Positions 31,981 to 41,303 of a stretch of 64,000 nucleotides of DNA are shown here, in pieces. A program made the position numbers and the translations under genes. Every line of letters begins with the position of its first letter. The first letter of the stretch is position 1. This stretch comes from CADEED01 sp035765415. Its GTDB lineage: Bacteria; Pseudomonadota; Gammaproteobacteria; Steroidobacterales; Steroidobacteraceae. Below the pieces are notes generated by a model. The model was given only the letters and a program-made list of their open reading frames with translations, searched no databases and was not told where the DNA came from. The stretch lies in the NCBI GenBank assembly GCA_035765415.1, contig DASTXR010000056.1, positions 33,230 through 97,229 on the forward strand, given 5' to 3'.

Positions 31981-33630
31981 ATGGACCGTGAAGACAACCC
32001 TGAACTTTCTGGCTACATCCACGCGATCGCGCGCCGCAAGGCGTTGTTGTTCGGACTGGCCATCCCCATCGCGGTGCTCGCCGTGCTGCTCTCGGTCGGT
32101 TTGCCGGATGTCTATACATCCTCGGCGCTCGTGGAAATCGACGAGCCATCGAGCGCGCAGTCGCTGGCCGAGACCTCGGGCAATGCCAGCTACGCCGACC
32201 AGTACGTGACCAACCTCAAGGGCATCGTGCTGACCGACAGCAACCTGCGCAAGATGATCAAGGAACACGACCTGTATCCCGAAATGGCCGAGGACCCGAG
32301 CGCCATGCTCAGTCGCGTCAAGCGGGACATCAGCGTCAGCATCGTGACCACGCCGATCCTCGATCCGCGCACGGGCCGCGAGCGTGAGGTCGTCGACGCG
32401 TTCACGCTGTCGTTCGATCATCGCGAACCCGCCAAGGCGCAGAAGGGCTCCGAATGGCTGGTGAGCGCATTCCTCGCCGAGCACCGCCGGCAGCGGCAGG
32501 GCCGCGCCTCGAACGCGGCGCAGTTCTACGCCAAGGAAGCGGAGCGGATTCGCACGCAGGTGGCCGGTCTCGAGTCGAAACTCGCCGACTTCAAACGCGC
32601 CAACGCCGGGCAGCTGCCCGAGTTGACCGAAGTCAACATGTCGATCATGGATCGCACCGAGAGCCAGCTCGAGCAGATCACCCAGCAGATGGGCGCGCTG
32701 CGCCAGGAACGCGTGTTCCTCGCCGCGCAGCTCGAGCAGTCACGCGCCGCGGGTCCGGATGCGGGCAGCGTGCGGCAACTCGAGGATCAGTACAGCCGCA
32801 TGCGGTCCAGCTACGACGAAAGCCATCCGGACATGGTCCAGCTTCGCCGGCAGATCGACAGTCTCAAATTCGGCACCAGCGCGGGCACGGGCACTTCATT
32901 GCGCTCGCAGCTCAATGCCAAGCGAGCCACTCTCGCTGAAGCCCGCCAGCGTTACGGCGCGGAACATCCCGACATCAAGCGGCTGCAGCGCGACATCGCG
33001 ACGCTCGAGACGCGCATCAAGAACGGCGAGCGCGGCGACATCGAGATGGCGGACGGCACGCCGGTGGGCATGCAGCTGCGCACGCAGATCAACGCCATCG
33101 ACAGCCAGCTCGGAAGCCTCATGGCGCGCAGCGCTGAATTGCGCGCCAAGATCAGCGGCCTCGAGCGCAATGTGACGGCCGCTCCGCAGGTGGAACGCGA
33201 ATACGCGAACGCCACGCGCGACCTGACCATCGCGCGCGAGAAGTACGAGCAGCTGCTCAATCGACAGATGGACGCCGAGGTGAGCGAAGCGGCCATCGTC
33301 AATGGACGCGCGGACGAGTTCCGCCTCATCCAGGCGCCAATGCTTCCCGGCGCGCCCGCCAAGCCCAAGCGCCTCGCGATCCTGCTGATCGGCCTGGTCG
33401 CTGCCGTGGTGCTGGGCCTGACCATCACGGTGGCCGCCGAAGCGCTCGATCCGAAAGTGCGCGGCGCGCGCGACATCCGCGAGTTGCTGTCGGTGTCGCC
33501 GCTGGTGGCCATTCCGTCGATTCGCAATTCGCGCTCGCGGCGACGCAATGCCTGGCGCTTCGTGACGGCCAGCGCCAGCGGCGTGGTCGGCGTGTGGATC
33601 GTGTTTGCCGCCATCCAGAACTACCTGTGA
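31981..33630 (+). CDS. Polysaccharide co-polymerase (Wzz/GumC family)
   Basis: A 549-residue inner-membrane chain-length determinant. Helix 1 is at about 20-40 (LLFGLAIPIAVLAVLLSVGL), followed by a long periplasmic coiled-coil domain (RIRTQVAGLESKLADFKRANAGQLPEL, QLEQITQQMGALRQERVFLAAQLEQ) and helix 2 at about 460-482 (LAILLIGLVAAVVLGLTITVA) preceded by the family PMLPGAPAKPKR motif. A further hydrophobic segment ends the protein (FVTASASGVVGVWIVFAAI). No kinase domain is fused; the ATPase is encoded separately by the next gene. Confidence 0.93.
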   Translation: MDREDNPELSGYIHAIARRKALLFGLAIPIAVLAVLLSVGLPDVYTSSALVEIDEPSSAQSLAETSGNASYADQYVTNLKGIVLTDSNLRKMIKEHDLYPEMAEDPSAMLSRVKRDISVSIVTTPILDPRTGREREVVDAFTLSFDHREPAKAQKGSEWLVSAFLAEHRRQRQGRASNAAQFYAKEAERIRTQVAGLESKLADFKRANAGQLPELTEVNMSIMDRTESQLEQITQQMGALRQERVFLAAQLEQSRAAGPDAGSVRQLEDQYSRMRSSYDESHPDMVQLRRQIDSLKFGTSAGTGTSLRSQLNAKRATLAEARQRYGAEHPDIKRLQRDIATLETRIKNGERGDIEMADGTPVGMQLRTQINAIDSQLGSLMARSAELRAKISGLERNVTAAPQVEREYANATRDLTIAREKYEQLLNRQMDAEVSEAAIVNGRADEFRLIQAPMLPGAPAKPKRLAILLIGLVAAVVLGLTITVAAEALDPKVRGARDIRELLSVSPLVAIPSIRNSRSRRRNAWRFVTASASGVVGVWIVFAAIQNYL

Positions 33631-33649
33631 CCCAATGAGAGACCCATCA

Positions 33650-34483
33650 ATGAGTACGACCATGGAAGATGCGATCCGCCGGAACTTCGCCGAGCGGGGA
33701 ACCGCCGAACGACCGAACTCCATCGAGTCAGCGAACCTCAGGCAACAGCGTTCGCGCCGGCTTCCGGCGGCGCCCGCCGAGTTGCAGCAGGCGCGGCGCT
33801 TCCGCCAGGCCAGCGTCGACGCGCGCGCCATGGAACGCCAGTGCATATTGCCGGCGGTGTCCGATGTCGCGGCGCTGCGCGCGTTCAAGATCCTGCGTAC
33901 CCGCGTGCTCCGCCGCCTCGAGATGCACAAGTGGAACTCCATCGCGGTGTCGGGCATGTCGGTGGGTGAAGGCAAGACGATGACCGCGATCAACCTCGCG
34001 CTCGCGCTCTCGCAGGACGTCAACACCTGGGTGTTCCTGGTCGACCTCGACCTGCAGCGCCCGCAGGTGGCCAACTATCTCGGCATGAGTTTCGAGAAGG
34101 GCCTGTCCGACTACCTGCTCGGCAAGGCCGAGCTCGAGGACGTGGTCTACAACCTGCAATCGGAACGGCTCGGCGTCATTCCGAACGCGCGGGCATTCCA
34201 GCATTCCTCGGAGTTCCTGAACTCGCCGCGCATGGGTGAGTTCACCGCCGCGCTCGAGCGCGAAATGCCGCGCCGCATCGTGATATTCGACATGCCGCCG
34301 TTGCTCGCGTCGGACGACGTGCTGGCGTTCGCGCCGCAATTCGATTCGCTGCTGCTCGTGGTGTCGGAGGGCAAGAGCGGCCGCGCGATGTTGCGCGGCG
34401 CGAAGGAGATCCTGAGCGAGATGAACCTGCTCGGCGTGGCGCTGAATCGTTCGAAGGAAAGAAACGAAAGTGCTTACTACTGA
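33650..34483 (+). CDS. CpsD/CapB-type tyrosine-protein kinase (BY-kinase-like ATPase)
   Basis: A 277-residue cytoplasmic partner of the Wzz-type co-polymerase. The Walker A is SGMSVGEGKTMTAINLALAL (about 101-120), the Walker A' is VFLVDLDLQRPQV (about 128-140), and the Walker B is RIVIFDMPPLLASDDVLAF. The C-terminus ends in SAYY, a minimal tyrosine tail that could be autophosphorylated. The start at 33650 was chosen for gagaga upstream; ATG at 33635 is possible. Its 3' end overlaps the next gene by 14 bases. Confidence 0.88.
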   Translation: MSTTMEDAIRRNFAERGTAERPNSIESANLRQQRSRRLPAAPAELQQARRFRQASVDARAMERQCILPAVSDVAALRAFKILRTRVLRRLEMHKWNSIAVSGMSVGEGKTMTAINLALALSQDVNTWVFLVDLDLQRPQVANYLGMSFEKGLSDYLLGKAELEDVVYNLQSERLGVIPNARAFQHSSEFLNSPRMGEFTAALEREMPRRIVIFDMPPLLASDDVLAFAPQFDSLLLVVSEGKSGRAMLRGAKEILSEMNLLGVALNRSKERNESAYY

Positions 34484-35885
34484 GACGGGGGCCCCGGAAC
34501 AGGGGATAGAGGACGATGCGGACACGGGTGCAGCCCCTTTTTCTGGGGACAGAAAAAGGTGCAGCCCCCGGCGCATCAGCATTTTCGGCCTCGGGTATGT
34601 CGGCGCGGTGTCGCTGGCGTGCCTGGCGCGCGACGGGCATCGGGTCATCGGGGTCGACATCGACCCGGTGAAGCTCGACCTGATCCGCAACCGGAAGTCG
34701 CCGATCCTGGAGGAGGGCATCCAGGAACTGATGCGTGACGTGGTGAACTCCGGCCGCGTGTCGGTGACCGACGATGCCATGCAGGCGATGCAGGAATCGG
34801 AGGTCTCGTTCGTCTGCGTGGGCACGCCATCGGCGTCCAACGGCAGCCAGGACCTCACGGCCATCCTTCGCCTCGCCGAGCAGATCGGCGCGGCGCTCAA
34901 GCTCAAGCAGGAATTCCACACCATCGTGATCCGCTCCACGGTGCAGCCGGGCACGGTGGAAGAGAAAATCGAGCCCATCCTCGAGCGTGTCAGCGGCCGC
35001 AAATCAGGCGTGGACTTCGGATTGTGCTTCCAGCCGGAGTTCCTGCGCGAAGGCTCGTCCATCCGTGACTACGATCATCCGCCGTACACCATCGTGGGCG
35101 GCAACTGCGAAGCGGCCGTGAACGCGGTGCGCGAAGTGTTCCAGCACCTCGACGCGCGCTTCCTGGTGACGCACATCCGCGTCGCCGAAACGCTGAAGAT
35201 GGCCTGCAATGCGTTCCACGCGCTCAAGATCACGTTCGCCAACGAGATCGGCCGCGTGTCGCAGTCGCTGGGCATCGACCCGCACGAGGTCATGCGGCTG
35301 GTGTGCGCCGACAAGCGCCTGAACATCTCGCCGGCCTACCTGAAGCCGGGCTTCGCGTTCGGTGGCTCCTGCCTGCCGAAGGACCTGCGCGCCCTGACCA
35401 ACATCGCCAAGCAGAACGACATCGTGCTGCCCATGTTGTCCAGCCTGCTGGCCAGCAACCGCGTGCACATCGATCATGCCGTCGACAAGATCCTGAAGCT
35501 CGGCCGCCCCAAGGTCGGCATGCTCGGCCTGTCGTTCAAGACCGGCACCGACGACCTGCGCGAATCGCCGCTGGTGCTGGTGGCGAAGCGTTTGTTAGGC
35601 GAGGGCTGCGAGCTGCGCATCTTCGATCCGGAGGTGCAGCTCTCGCGATTGTTAGGCGCCAACCGCAGCTACATCGACGCCAACATCCCGCACATCGGCG
35701 AGCTGCTGTGCGCGGACATCGAGAGCATGATCGATCCTTCCGAGGTCATCCTCGTCGGACTGCAGCAGTCGGCGCTCAACGATGCGCTGCAGGCGCGCGT
35801 GCGGCCGGAGCAGTACCTCGTCGACCTGGTGAACCTGCCGAATCGCGACCTGTTGCGCTGCCGGTACGAGGGCGTCTGCTGGTAA
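34470..35885 (+). CDS. AlgD-like nucleotide-sugar 6-dehydrogenase (GDP-mannose type), with repeat-encoded N-terminus
   Basis: A 471-residue NAD-dependent sugar-nucleotide dehydrogenase that oxidises C6 to a uronic acid for the polymer. The Rossmann motif ISIFGLGYVGAVSLACLA begins at residue 36. The catalytic Cys301 is in FGGSCLPKD, and GLSFKTGTDDLRESPLVLVA and the C-terminal EGVCW match GDP-mannose 6-dehydrogenase AlgD as I know it, more than UDP-glucose dehydrogenases. The first 33 residues are extra: bases 34526-34569 of this stretch are a palindromic repeat, and the normal Met position aligns with Arg34 at the repeat edge. The only usable start is GTG at 34470, within the kinase gene. UDP-glucose specificity is not excluded. 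Confidence 0.9.
   Translation: MLTTETGAPEQGIEDDADTGAAPFSGDRKRCSPRRISIFGLGYVGAVSLACLARDGHRVIGVDIDPVKLDLIRNRKSPILEEGIQELMRDVVNSGRVSVTDDAMQAMQESEVSFVCVGTPSASNGSQDLTAILRLAEQIGAALKLKQEFHTIVIRSTVQPGTVEEKIEPILERVSGRKSGVDFGLCFQPEFLREGSSIRDYDHPPYTIVGGNCEAAVNAVREVFQHLDARFLVTHIRVAETLKMACNAFHALKITFANEIGRVSQSLGIDPHEVMRLVCADKRLNISPAYLKPGFAFGGSCLPKDLRALTNIAKQNDIVLPMLSSLLASNRVHIDHAVDKILKLGRPKVGMLGLSFKTGTDDLRESPLVLVAKRLLGEGCELRIFDPEVQLSRLLGANRSYIDANIPHIGELLCADIESMIDPSEVILVGLQQSALNDALQARVRPEQYLVDLVNLPNRDLLRCRYEGVCW
34526..34569. repeat. Palindromic element, copy 3, inside the dehydrogenase coding start
   Basis: gggtgcagcccc, then the hairpin ccttttt ctg / ggga / cag aaaaagg (10-bp stem), then tgcagccccc. The outer blocks match those of the 57131-57314 element. 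Here the element is translated in frame as the peptide segment GAAPFSGDRKRCSP and ends exactly at the codon that aligns with the Met1 codon of AlgD-type enzymes. Confidence 0.8.
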
Positions 35886-35888
35886 CGG

Positions 35889-35911
35889 AGGGCCGGCTCC
35901 GGCCGGCCTTT
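35889..35911 (+). terminator. Hairpin after the dehydrogenase gene
   Basis: A perfect 7-bp stem ggccggc / gccggcc with loop tccg, followed by tttg, lies 5 bases after the stop codon. It is a plausible intrinsic terminator that separates the first EPS transcript from the following genes. Confidence 0.6.
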
Positions 35912-36137
35912 GCCTGCATATATAAGAGAAACGGACACAGAAGCCGTTTTGGAGCGCGTCACATTTTTGCGCACCTGTAAATCTTTCAATTTCACTTAAG
36001 CCTTTGAATATGGGCTCTGTCGCCGTCTCCCGACGTAAGAAGAGTCCGGCAGAATTCCGCCAATGCGTTGAATGAACTGCCTTCGGAGTCGTAAATCTCT
36101 CCCCAGCCCAGTACGGCTTGTGAGAGGACTCCGACAA

Positions 36138-36884
36138 ATGCTTCGCCATAATCGCGGTCTTGTAAGTGCGCTCCTACCCCTCATTCCCTTGGCGTTCTGC
36201 CACGGCTGTGGCGGAGGTGGCGCCGGATCTTCCGCTGACGCCGCGCCGTCGGCCGCCGCGTCGCCCGCGGCCACCGTGTCACCGCCGGCCACGTCACCTC
36301 CCGCCACGTCACCGCCGCCCGTGTCCGCGCCGGCAGTCGTGAATCGTGCGCCGACCATAACCGGCAACGCCATCGCCACCGCGCGCGTGGGCGAGACCTA
36401 CAACTGGCAGCCCATCGCCAGCGATCCCGACGGCGATGCAATCCGCTTCAGCGCCGTGAATCTTCCGGGCTGGGCCAGCATCGACCCTGACAACGGGCGC
36501 ATCTCCGGCACGCCGGGCCAACACGACGTCGGTATCTACGAATCGATCTCGATCGCGGTCGCCGACCAGTCGCAGCAGACCGCCGGAGCGGCGTTCTCGA
36601 TCACCGTGAGCGGCGGCGAAGCCGGCGCGGGCGTCGCGTCGCTGCGGTGGGAAACGCCGCCGTCGAAGGTGAACGGCTCCCCGCTCGACGACCTCGCGGG
36701 TTATCGCATTCTTTACGGCCACGACAGCGATGACCTCGACCACAGCGTGATCATCGACAACCCGTCCACCAATTCATACGAGTTCACCTCGCTGCCGAGC
36801 GGGGTCTGGTACTTCACGGTGGTGGGCGTAAACGCCAGCGGGCTCGAGGGGCCGCCGACCACGGTGGCCACGAAGTCCATCTGA
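36138..36884 (+). CDS. Secreted Ig-like plus fibronectin-type protein
   Basis: A 248-residue exported protein. The N-terminus (LVSALLPLIPLAFCHGCGGGG) is signal-like, with a Cys next to a Gly run as in many proteobacterial lipoproteins, although the lipobox is not canonical. A low-complexity Ala/Ser/Pro linker (ATVSPPATSPPATSPPPV) precedes a cadherin/He_PIG-type Ig domain (about 92-180, NRAPTITGNAIATARVGETYNW ... ISGTPGQHDVGIYESISIAV) and a fibronectin-III-like domain (188-248, YRILYGHDSDDLDHSV, GVWYFTVVGVNASG). It has no PEP-CTERM tail. It probably binds glycan or surface. The ATG at 36138 follows gagagg. Confidence 0.75.
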   Translation: MLRHNRGLVSALLPLIPLAFCHGCGGGGAGSSADAAPSAAASPAATVSPPATSPPATSPPPVSAPAVVNRAPTITGNAIATARVGETYNWQPIASDPDGDAIRFSAVNLPGWASIDPDNGRISGTPGQHDVGIYESISIAVADQSQQTAGAAFSITVSGGEAGAGVASLRWETPPSKVNGSPLDDLAGYRILYGHDSDDLDHSVIIDNPSTNSYEFTSLPSGVWYFTVVGVNASGLEGPPTTVATKSI

Positions 36885-36945
36885 CCCAGCCTGTCTAACG
36901 ATTTAGCCTGACAACCAATTACCTGATTTCCGAGAGGACCGTTTA

Positions 36946-38382
36946 ATGAAGCTTGCTAGTGTGCACGGCCATCATGTCCCGACACGCCGTACCTTGAAGT
37001 CCCTGGTCTTGTTAGTCGGCTTGACCGCCATCGGCGCCACCACGGCGCAGGCGCTGCCGGTCATCCCGGGCGCGTCGGGCTACGGGATCGACACCGCGGC
37101 GGGCCGCGGCGGCACCGTGTACAAGGTGACCAACTTGAGCGCGAGCGGCGCCGGGTCACTGAAGGCCTGCGTCGACGGAACCACGCCGCGCACCTGCGTG
37201 TTCGAAGTGTCGGGCGTCATCCGCCTGACGGCCGATCTCACGATCCGCAACAGCTTCATCACCATCGCCGGACAGACGGCGCCGTCGCCGGGCATCATGA
37301 TTCGCGGCGCGGGCATCAAGATCCAGGCTTCGGACGTGCTCATCCAGCACCTGCGCGTGCGCGCCGGTGACGACGTCAACGGTCCGGATCCGGAAAACCG
37401 CGACTCCCTCAAGATCGAAGGCACCACCGCGAAGCCGGTTCGCAACATCGTCATCGATCATTGCTCGTTCAGCTGGGCGCTGGACGAAACCGCGAGCGTC
37501 TGGGGTCCGCACGACAACATCACGTTCATCAACAACATCTTTGCCGAGCCGCTCAACGAGTCGATGCACCCGGCGTACAGCGGGTCGGGCGTCATGAAAC
37601 ACGGCTACGGCGTGTTGTTCGGCACCGCCGCCAACAGCAGCATAACCATGATCGGCAACCTCATGGCGCACCAGGTGGAGCGCAACCCGCTGTCGCGCGC
37701 GCAGGAATTCGTGTTCGTCAACAACGTGGTCTACAACCGCGGCACCATGGATCTCGACCTGCAGAGCCAGGAAGGGCGCACCACGCGCAGCTCGGTGGTG
37801 GGCAACGTGTTCCTGCGTGGCCCGAGCTTCGAGCGTGAGACAAAGCCGATCTTCGTGCGTACCACGGGCAGCCTGACGCTGGTTTCCGGCAGCCGTGTCT
37901 ACGTGCACGACAACCACGCGCCCGATAGCGGCAGCTCGTATTCGCAGCTCGTGACGCTCACGGGCGGCGACGTGATCTCGGGCCTGATGTCGCAGACCAC
38001 TGCACCAGTGTGGAACACCGGCCTCGTGGCGCGTCCAACGGCGAACAGCGCGGTCTACAACAACGTGCTCAAGTACGCGGGCGCCCGTCCGGCCGATCGC
38101 GACACGGTCGACCGGCGCGTGGTTCAAAGCGTGAAGAGCCGCAACGGCCAGATCATCAACTGCGTGGCGTCGAACGGCACTACCCGCTGCAACAAGAACG
38201 CCGGCGGCTGGCCGTCGCTCGCGCAGAACGTGCGCCGACTGACGATTCCCGCGAATCCGAACACGCGCGCGTCTAATGGCTACACCAATCTCGAGAACTG
38301 GCTCCATTCCATGGACCTGAATGTCGCGGGTGTTGTAGCCGCGGAGAGTCCGACATCGCCTCCTGCTCTGTCAGTGCGTTGA
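36946..38382 (+). CDS. Secreted PL1/right-handed beta-helix pectate lyase-like protein
   Basis: A 478-residue exported protein with signal peptide (TLKSLVLLVGLTAIGATTAQA). The mature start LPVIPGASGYGIDTAAGRGGTVYKVTNLSASGAGSLKACV is the classic opening of PL1-type pectate lyases. Beta-helix coils follow (FITIAGQTAPSPGIMIRG, HCSFSWALDETASVWG, NITFINNIFAEPLNES, VFVNNVVYNRG). It may trim or depolymerise the exopolysaccharide during secretion, as periplasmic lyases do in alginate loci; pectin degradation is the alternative. A strong terminator follows at 38441. Confidence 0.82.
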   Translation: MKLASVHGHHVPTRRTLKSLVLLVGLTAIGATTAQALPVIPGASGYGIDTAAGRGGTVYKVTNLSASGAGSLKACVDGTTPRTCVFEVSGVIRLTADLTIRNSFITIAGQTAPSPGIMIRGAGIKIQASDVLIQHLRVRAGDDVNGPDPENRDSLKIEGTTAKPVRNIVIDHCSFSWALDETASVWGPHDNITFINNIFAEPLNESMHPAYSGSGVMKHGYGVLFGTAANSSITMIGNLMAHQVERNPLSRAQEFVFVNNVVYNRGTMDLDLQSQEGRTTRSSVVGNVFLRGPSFERETKPIFVRTTGSLTLVSGSRVYVHDNHAPDSGSSYSQLVTLTGGDVISGLMSQTTAPVWNTGLVARPTANSAVYNNVLKYAGARPADRDTVDRRVVQSVKSRNGQIINCVASNGTTRCNKNAGGWPSLAQNVRRLTIPANPNTRASNGYTNLENWLHSMDLNVAGVVAAESPTSPPALSVR

Positions 38383-38440
38383 TGACGTAAGCAGGACAAT
38401 TCGACGGACGTGTAATCGTCCGGCGATACGGCAAGACGAC

Positions 38441-38470
38441 AAGGGCCGGCGTGCAAACGACCGGCCCTTC
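38441..38470 (+). terminator. Terminator-like hairpin after the lyase gene
   Basis: A perfect 9-bp stem aagggccgg / ccggccctt with an 11-base loop, followed by ctctattct. It lies 58 bases after the lyase stop and just before the next gene, marking a break within the polysaccharide locus. Confidence 0.65.
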
Positions 38471-38506
38471 TCTATTCTGGAGCGGTGTAGGGAAGGGACG
38501 CATGCA

Positions 38507-39940
38507 TTGAACACCGAGTATCAAGACCAGGTTAGTCAGCCCATTTACTTCAAGCGCGGCATGTCTTTAGCCGCGCCCGTGTTGTTGTGGCTGCTCGAAG
38601 CATTGCCCGCCGTGCTCGCCGGCGTGATGTTCTATCCACTGACGCAAATCTATGACGTGGAGTTCGACCGGCCATTCCTGGTGCTCTCGATACTCGCCGC
38701 CACGTTCACGCTGGCGATCCTGCCCGCGCGCAGTCCTACACGGCAGATCATCTCCGGACGCCTCGAGCTCGCCACCAATCTGCTGATGCGCTGGGCGCTC
38801 ATGGTGGCGGCGCTGCTGGCGGTGGGTTACGTCACGCAGTTCTCCGAAGATTTCTCGCGCCGCGTGGTGGTGACGTGGGTGCTGGTGACGCCGGTGCTGC
38901 TGGTCATGCTCTCGCTCATCCTGCAGAGCGTGACACGCGCGCTGCTGCGTGACGCCGCGCAGGCGCGGCGCGCCGTGATCGTCGGCTGCACGCAGGCCAG
39001 CGTCGAACTGGCGAAGCGCCTCGCCCTGCACGTCGAGCTCGGCATCTCGGTGGCCGGCTTCTTCGACGATCGCGGCAGCGACCGGCTGGGTTGCGCGAAG
39101 CACGCGCAGCTGCTGGGCCGCTTCGAGGACGTGGCGGCCTTCGTCAATACTCGCAACATCGACGTCATCTTCATTGCGCTGGCGCCTGGCCAGGTCGGGC
39201 GCGTGCGCGAGCTGGTGCACGAGCTCGGCGACACCACCGCGTCCATCTACTTCCTGCCCGACGTGTCGGGTTTCGACAGCATCCAGCAGCGCGCCAGCGA
39301 GATTCTCGGCATGCCGGTGGTCGCCATGTGCGAGACGCCGTTCCACGGTTACCGCGGGCTCATCAAGCGCCTCATGGACGTGACCATCGCGGCCACCGCG
39401 CTGGTCGTGCTGTCGCCATTGCTGCTCGCGATCGCCATCGCGGTGAAACGCGGATCGCCGGGCCCGGTGCTGTTCCGCCAGCGCCGCTACGGCCTCGATG
39501 GACGCGAGATCAACGTCTACAAATTCCGCTCGATGACGGTGTGTGAGAACGGCGGGAAGGTGACCCAGGCATCGCGCAACGACATGCGCGTGACCCCGAT
39601 CGGCAAGCATCTGCGTCGCTGGTCGCTCGATGAACTGCCGCAGCTCATCAACGTGCTGCAAGGCACGATGAGCGTCGTAGGACCTCGCCCACATGCGGTC
39701 GCGCACAACGAGGAATACCGCAAGCTGATCAAACGGTACATGGTGCGACACAAGGTCCTGCCAGGAATCACGGGACTGGCGCAGGTGCGCGGTTGCCGCG
39801 GTGAAACCGCCCGGGTGGAGCACATGGAAGCCCGGGTGTTGTTCGATCTCGAATACATGCGTCGGTGGTCTCCGATGCTGGATATCGAAATCATCCTGGC
39901 CACGGCAGTCGCCGTGATCAAGACCGAGAACGCGTACTGA
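38507..39940 (+). CDS. Initiating phosphoglycosyltransferase (WcaJ/PssY-like, polyprenyl-phosphate)
   Basis: A 477-residue membrane enzyme that starts repeat-unit synthesis by transferring a sugar-phosphate to undecaprenyl phosphate. The N-terminal half has four membrane helices and a CoA-binding-like Rossmann domain (RRAVIVGCTQASVELAKRLA). The C-terminal catalytic domain has KRLMDVTIAATALVVLSPLLL, PGPVLFRQRRYGLDGREINVYKFRSM and RRWSLDELPQLINVLQGTMSVVGPRP, with the Asp-Glu dyad in LDELP. The start is a TTG at 38507 after ggaaggg. It begins the second EPS transcript. Confidence 0.93.
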   Translation: MNTEYQDQVSQPIYFKRGMSLAAPVLLWLLEALPAVLAGVMFYPLTQIYDVEFDRPFLVLSILAATFTLAILPARSPTRQIISGRLELATNLLMRWALMVAALLAVGYVTQFSEDFSRRVVVTWVLVTPVLLVMLSLILQSVTRALLRDAAQARRAVIVGCTQASVELAKRLALHVELGISVAGFFDDRGSDRLGCAKHAQLLGRFEDVAAFVNTRNIDVIFIALAPGQVGRVRELVHELGDTTASIYFLPDVSGFDSIQQRASEILGMPVVAMCETPFHGYRGLIKRLMDVTIAATALVVLSPLLLAIAIAVKRGSPGPVLFRQRRYGLDGREINVYKFRSMTVCENGGKVTQASRNDMRVTPIGKHLRRWSLDELPQLINVLQGTMSVVGPRPHAVAHNEEYRKLIKRYMVRHKVLPGITGLAQVRGCRGETARVEHMEARVLFDLEYMRRWSPMLDIEIILATAVAVIKTENAY

Positions 39941-39998
39941 AGAAGACTTAAGGAATAACGCCATTACCGCTTTCATCGAATTCGGACGAGTCTGACGC

Positions 39999-41303
39999 AT
40001 GCCGACAATTCTCGGATTCGCCGCACTGTTCCTGCTGGCGACCGACGCGCTCAACATGGACTTAAGTCTCCTGCCGGGCGTGTCGGCGAAAAACTTCATC
40101 ATTTACATGATCGCGGTGATCCTCGCGCTGCGCATGGTCGTCAGCCGCAGCTCCGTCATGGCCGCCGGGCAGATGCAGGGCGCGTTCATCGTCCAGATCG
40201 GCTACGCCATCGTCACGTTGTTCATCGCCGCGCTGCTCATCCAGTATCCGCATTACAGCCTGGTCGCCAGCGGCATCAAGCTGAAGAGCGCGCTCATCGA
40301 TCACTACATCTTCTTCCTCGTGTTCCTGTTCGGCGCGCAGTCGACCGAGGATGCGATGAAGATGATCAAGGGCCTGCTGTTCGGCGCGTTGCTCGCCAAC
40401 ATCATCACGATCCTCGACGCCGCCGGCATCATCAGCCTGGGGTTTCGCATCCGTGAGGACGGCCGCACCGCGGGCGCCATCGGCGAGTCCAACCAGTACG
40501 CCGCGTTCATCATCCTGTTCCTGCCGGCCACCATCGCCGCCGCCGTGGCGGCGCATGGCTTCCGCCGGCTGTTCTGGTTCGGCGCGACGCTGGTCGGCTG
40601 CATGACGCTGGTCATGACCGCGTCGCGTGGCGGCTTCGTGGGCCTGGCGATGATGTGCGCGGTGGGCGCCTATCTGTACCGCCACCTCATTTCCTACGGG
40701 CGCATCTCCGGCTGGGTGTTCGGTTCGCTGATCCTGCTGGTGCTGGTCGTGTCGTTCTCGCAGTACGGCAACCTGCTCGCCGAACGCATGATCGGCACTT
40801 CGGGCTCCATCGACGCCAACACCGCGTCTTCGGGACGCAGCGACATCTGGGCGGACGCGCTGTCCGTCATGTTCGAGCATCCGATCACGTTCATCACCGG
40901 ATTCGGCTGGGATGCGTATTCGCACATGCCGTTCCAGTTCTCGCCGCACAACCACTACCTGGCGTTGTGGTTCAACCTCGGCCTCGTGGGCCTGCTCTGC
41001 GGCTCCTATCTACTCTTCTCGGGCATCGGCCGGGCGCGACGCGCCAGCCTGCACGCCACTCCACCGGCCCGCGGCCAGCTCATCGCGTTCGTGCTCGGCA
41101 CCGTCGGTGTCTGCACGGCGGTGTTCTTCGTGGACCTGCACAAGCCCTGGTTCTATTTCTGGATGTACGCGGGCGTCGTGATGCGCATGGTGTTGTGCGT
41201 CGAGAAGGCGCCGGTTCCCGAACCGGTCACGGCGCCGCGTTCGCGTCGTCCGGTGGTGAGGCGCGATCCGTATGGCTGGGCGAACTCGGGGACGCGATCA
41301 TGA
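39999..41303 (+). CDS. O-antigen ligase/Wzy-type polysaccharide polymerase
   Basis: A 434-residue membrane protein with about 10-12 helices and the Wzy_C/WaaL domain. Characteristic features are the large periplasmic loop after GASR-like TASRGGFVGLAMM, the RSDIWADALSVMFEHPITFITGFGWDAY segment, and SPHNHYLALWFNLGLVGLLCG with the conserved His. In an EPS locus it most likely polymerises the lipid-linked repeat units. Its stop overlaps the next start (ATGA). No Wzx flippase gene is adjacent. Confidence 0.85.
   Translation: MPTILGFAALFLLATDALNMDLSLLPGVSAKNFIIYMIAVILALRMVVSRSSVMAAGQMQGAFIVQIGYAIVTLFIAALLIQYPHYSLVASGIKLKSALIDHYIFFLVFLFGAQSTEDAMKMIKGLLFGALLANIITILDAAGIISLGFRIREDGRTAGAIGESNQYAAFIILFLPATIAAAVAAHGFRRLFWFGATLVGCMTLVMTASRGGFVGLAMMCAVGAYLYRHLISYGRISGWVFGSLILLVLVVSFSQYGNLLAERMIGTSGSIDANTASSGRSDIWADALSVMFEHPITFITGFGWDAYSHMPFQFSPHNHYLALWFNLGLVGLLCGSYLLFSGIGRARRASLHATPPARGQLIAFVLGTVGVCTAVFFVDLHKPWFYFWMYAGVVMRMVLCVEKAPVPEPVTAPRSRRPVVRRDPYGWANSGTRS

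Noticed and set aside
35909..36137. Cyclic-di-GMP riboswitch in the AT-richer leader before the Ig/Fn3 gene
   Set aside because: I looked for the GEMM core (cgcanagggcaaacc ... gggacgcaaagcc) and found no match.
28960..40066. cttaag hexamers near several EPS gene starts (28963, 35995, 39947, 40061)
   Set aside because: The count is within what base composition allows over this length, and positions relative to starts are inconsistent.
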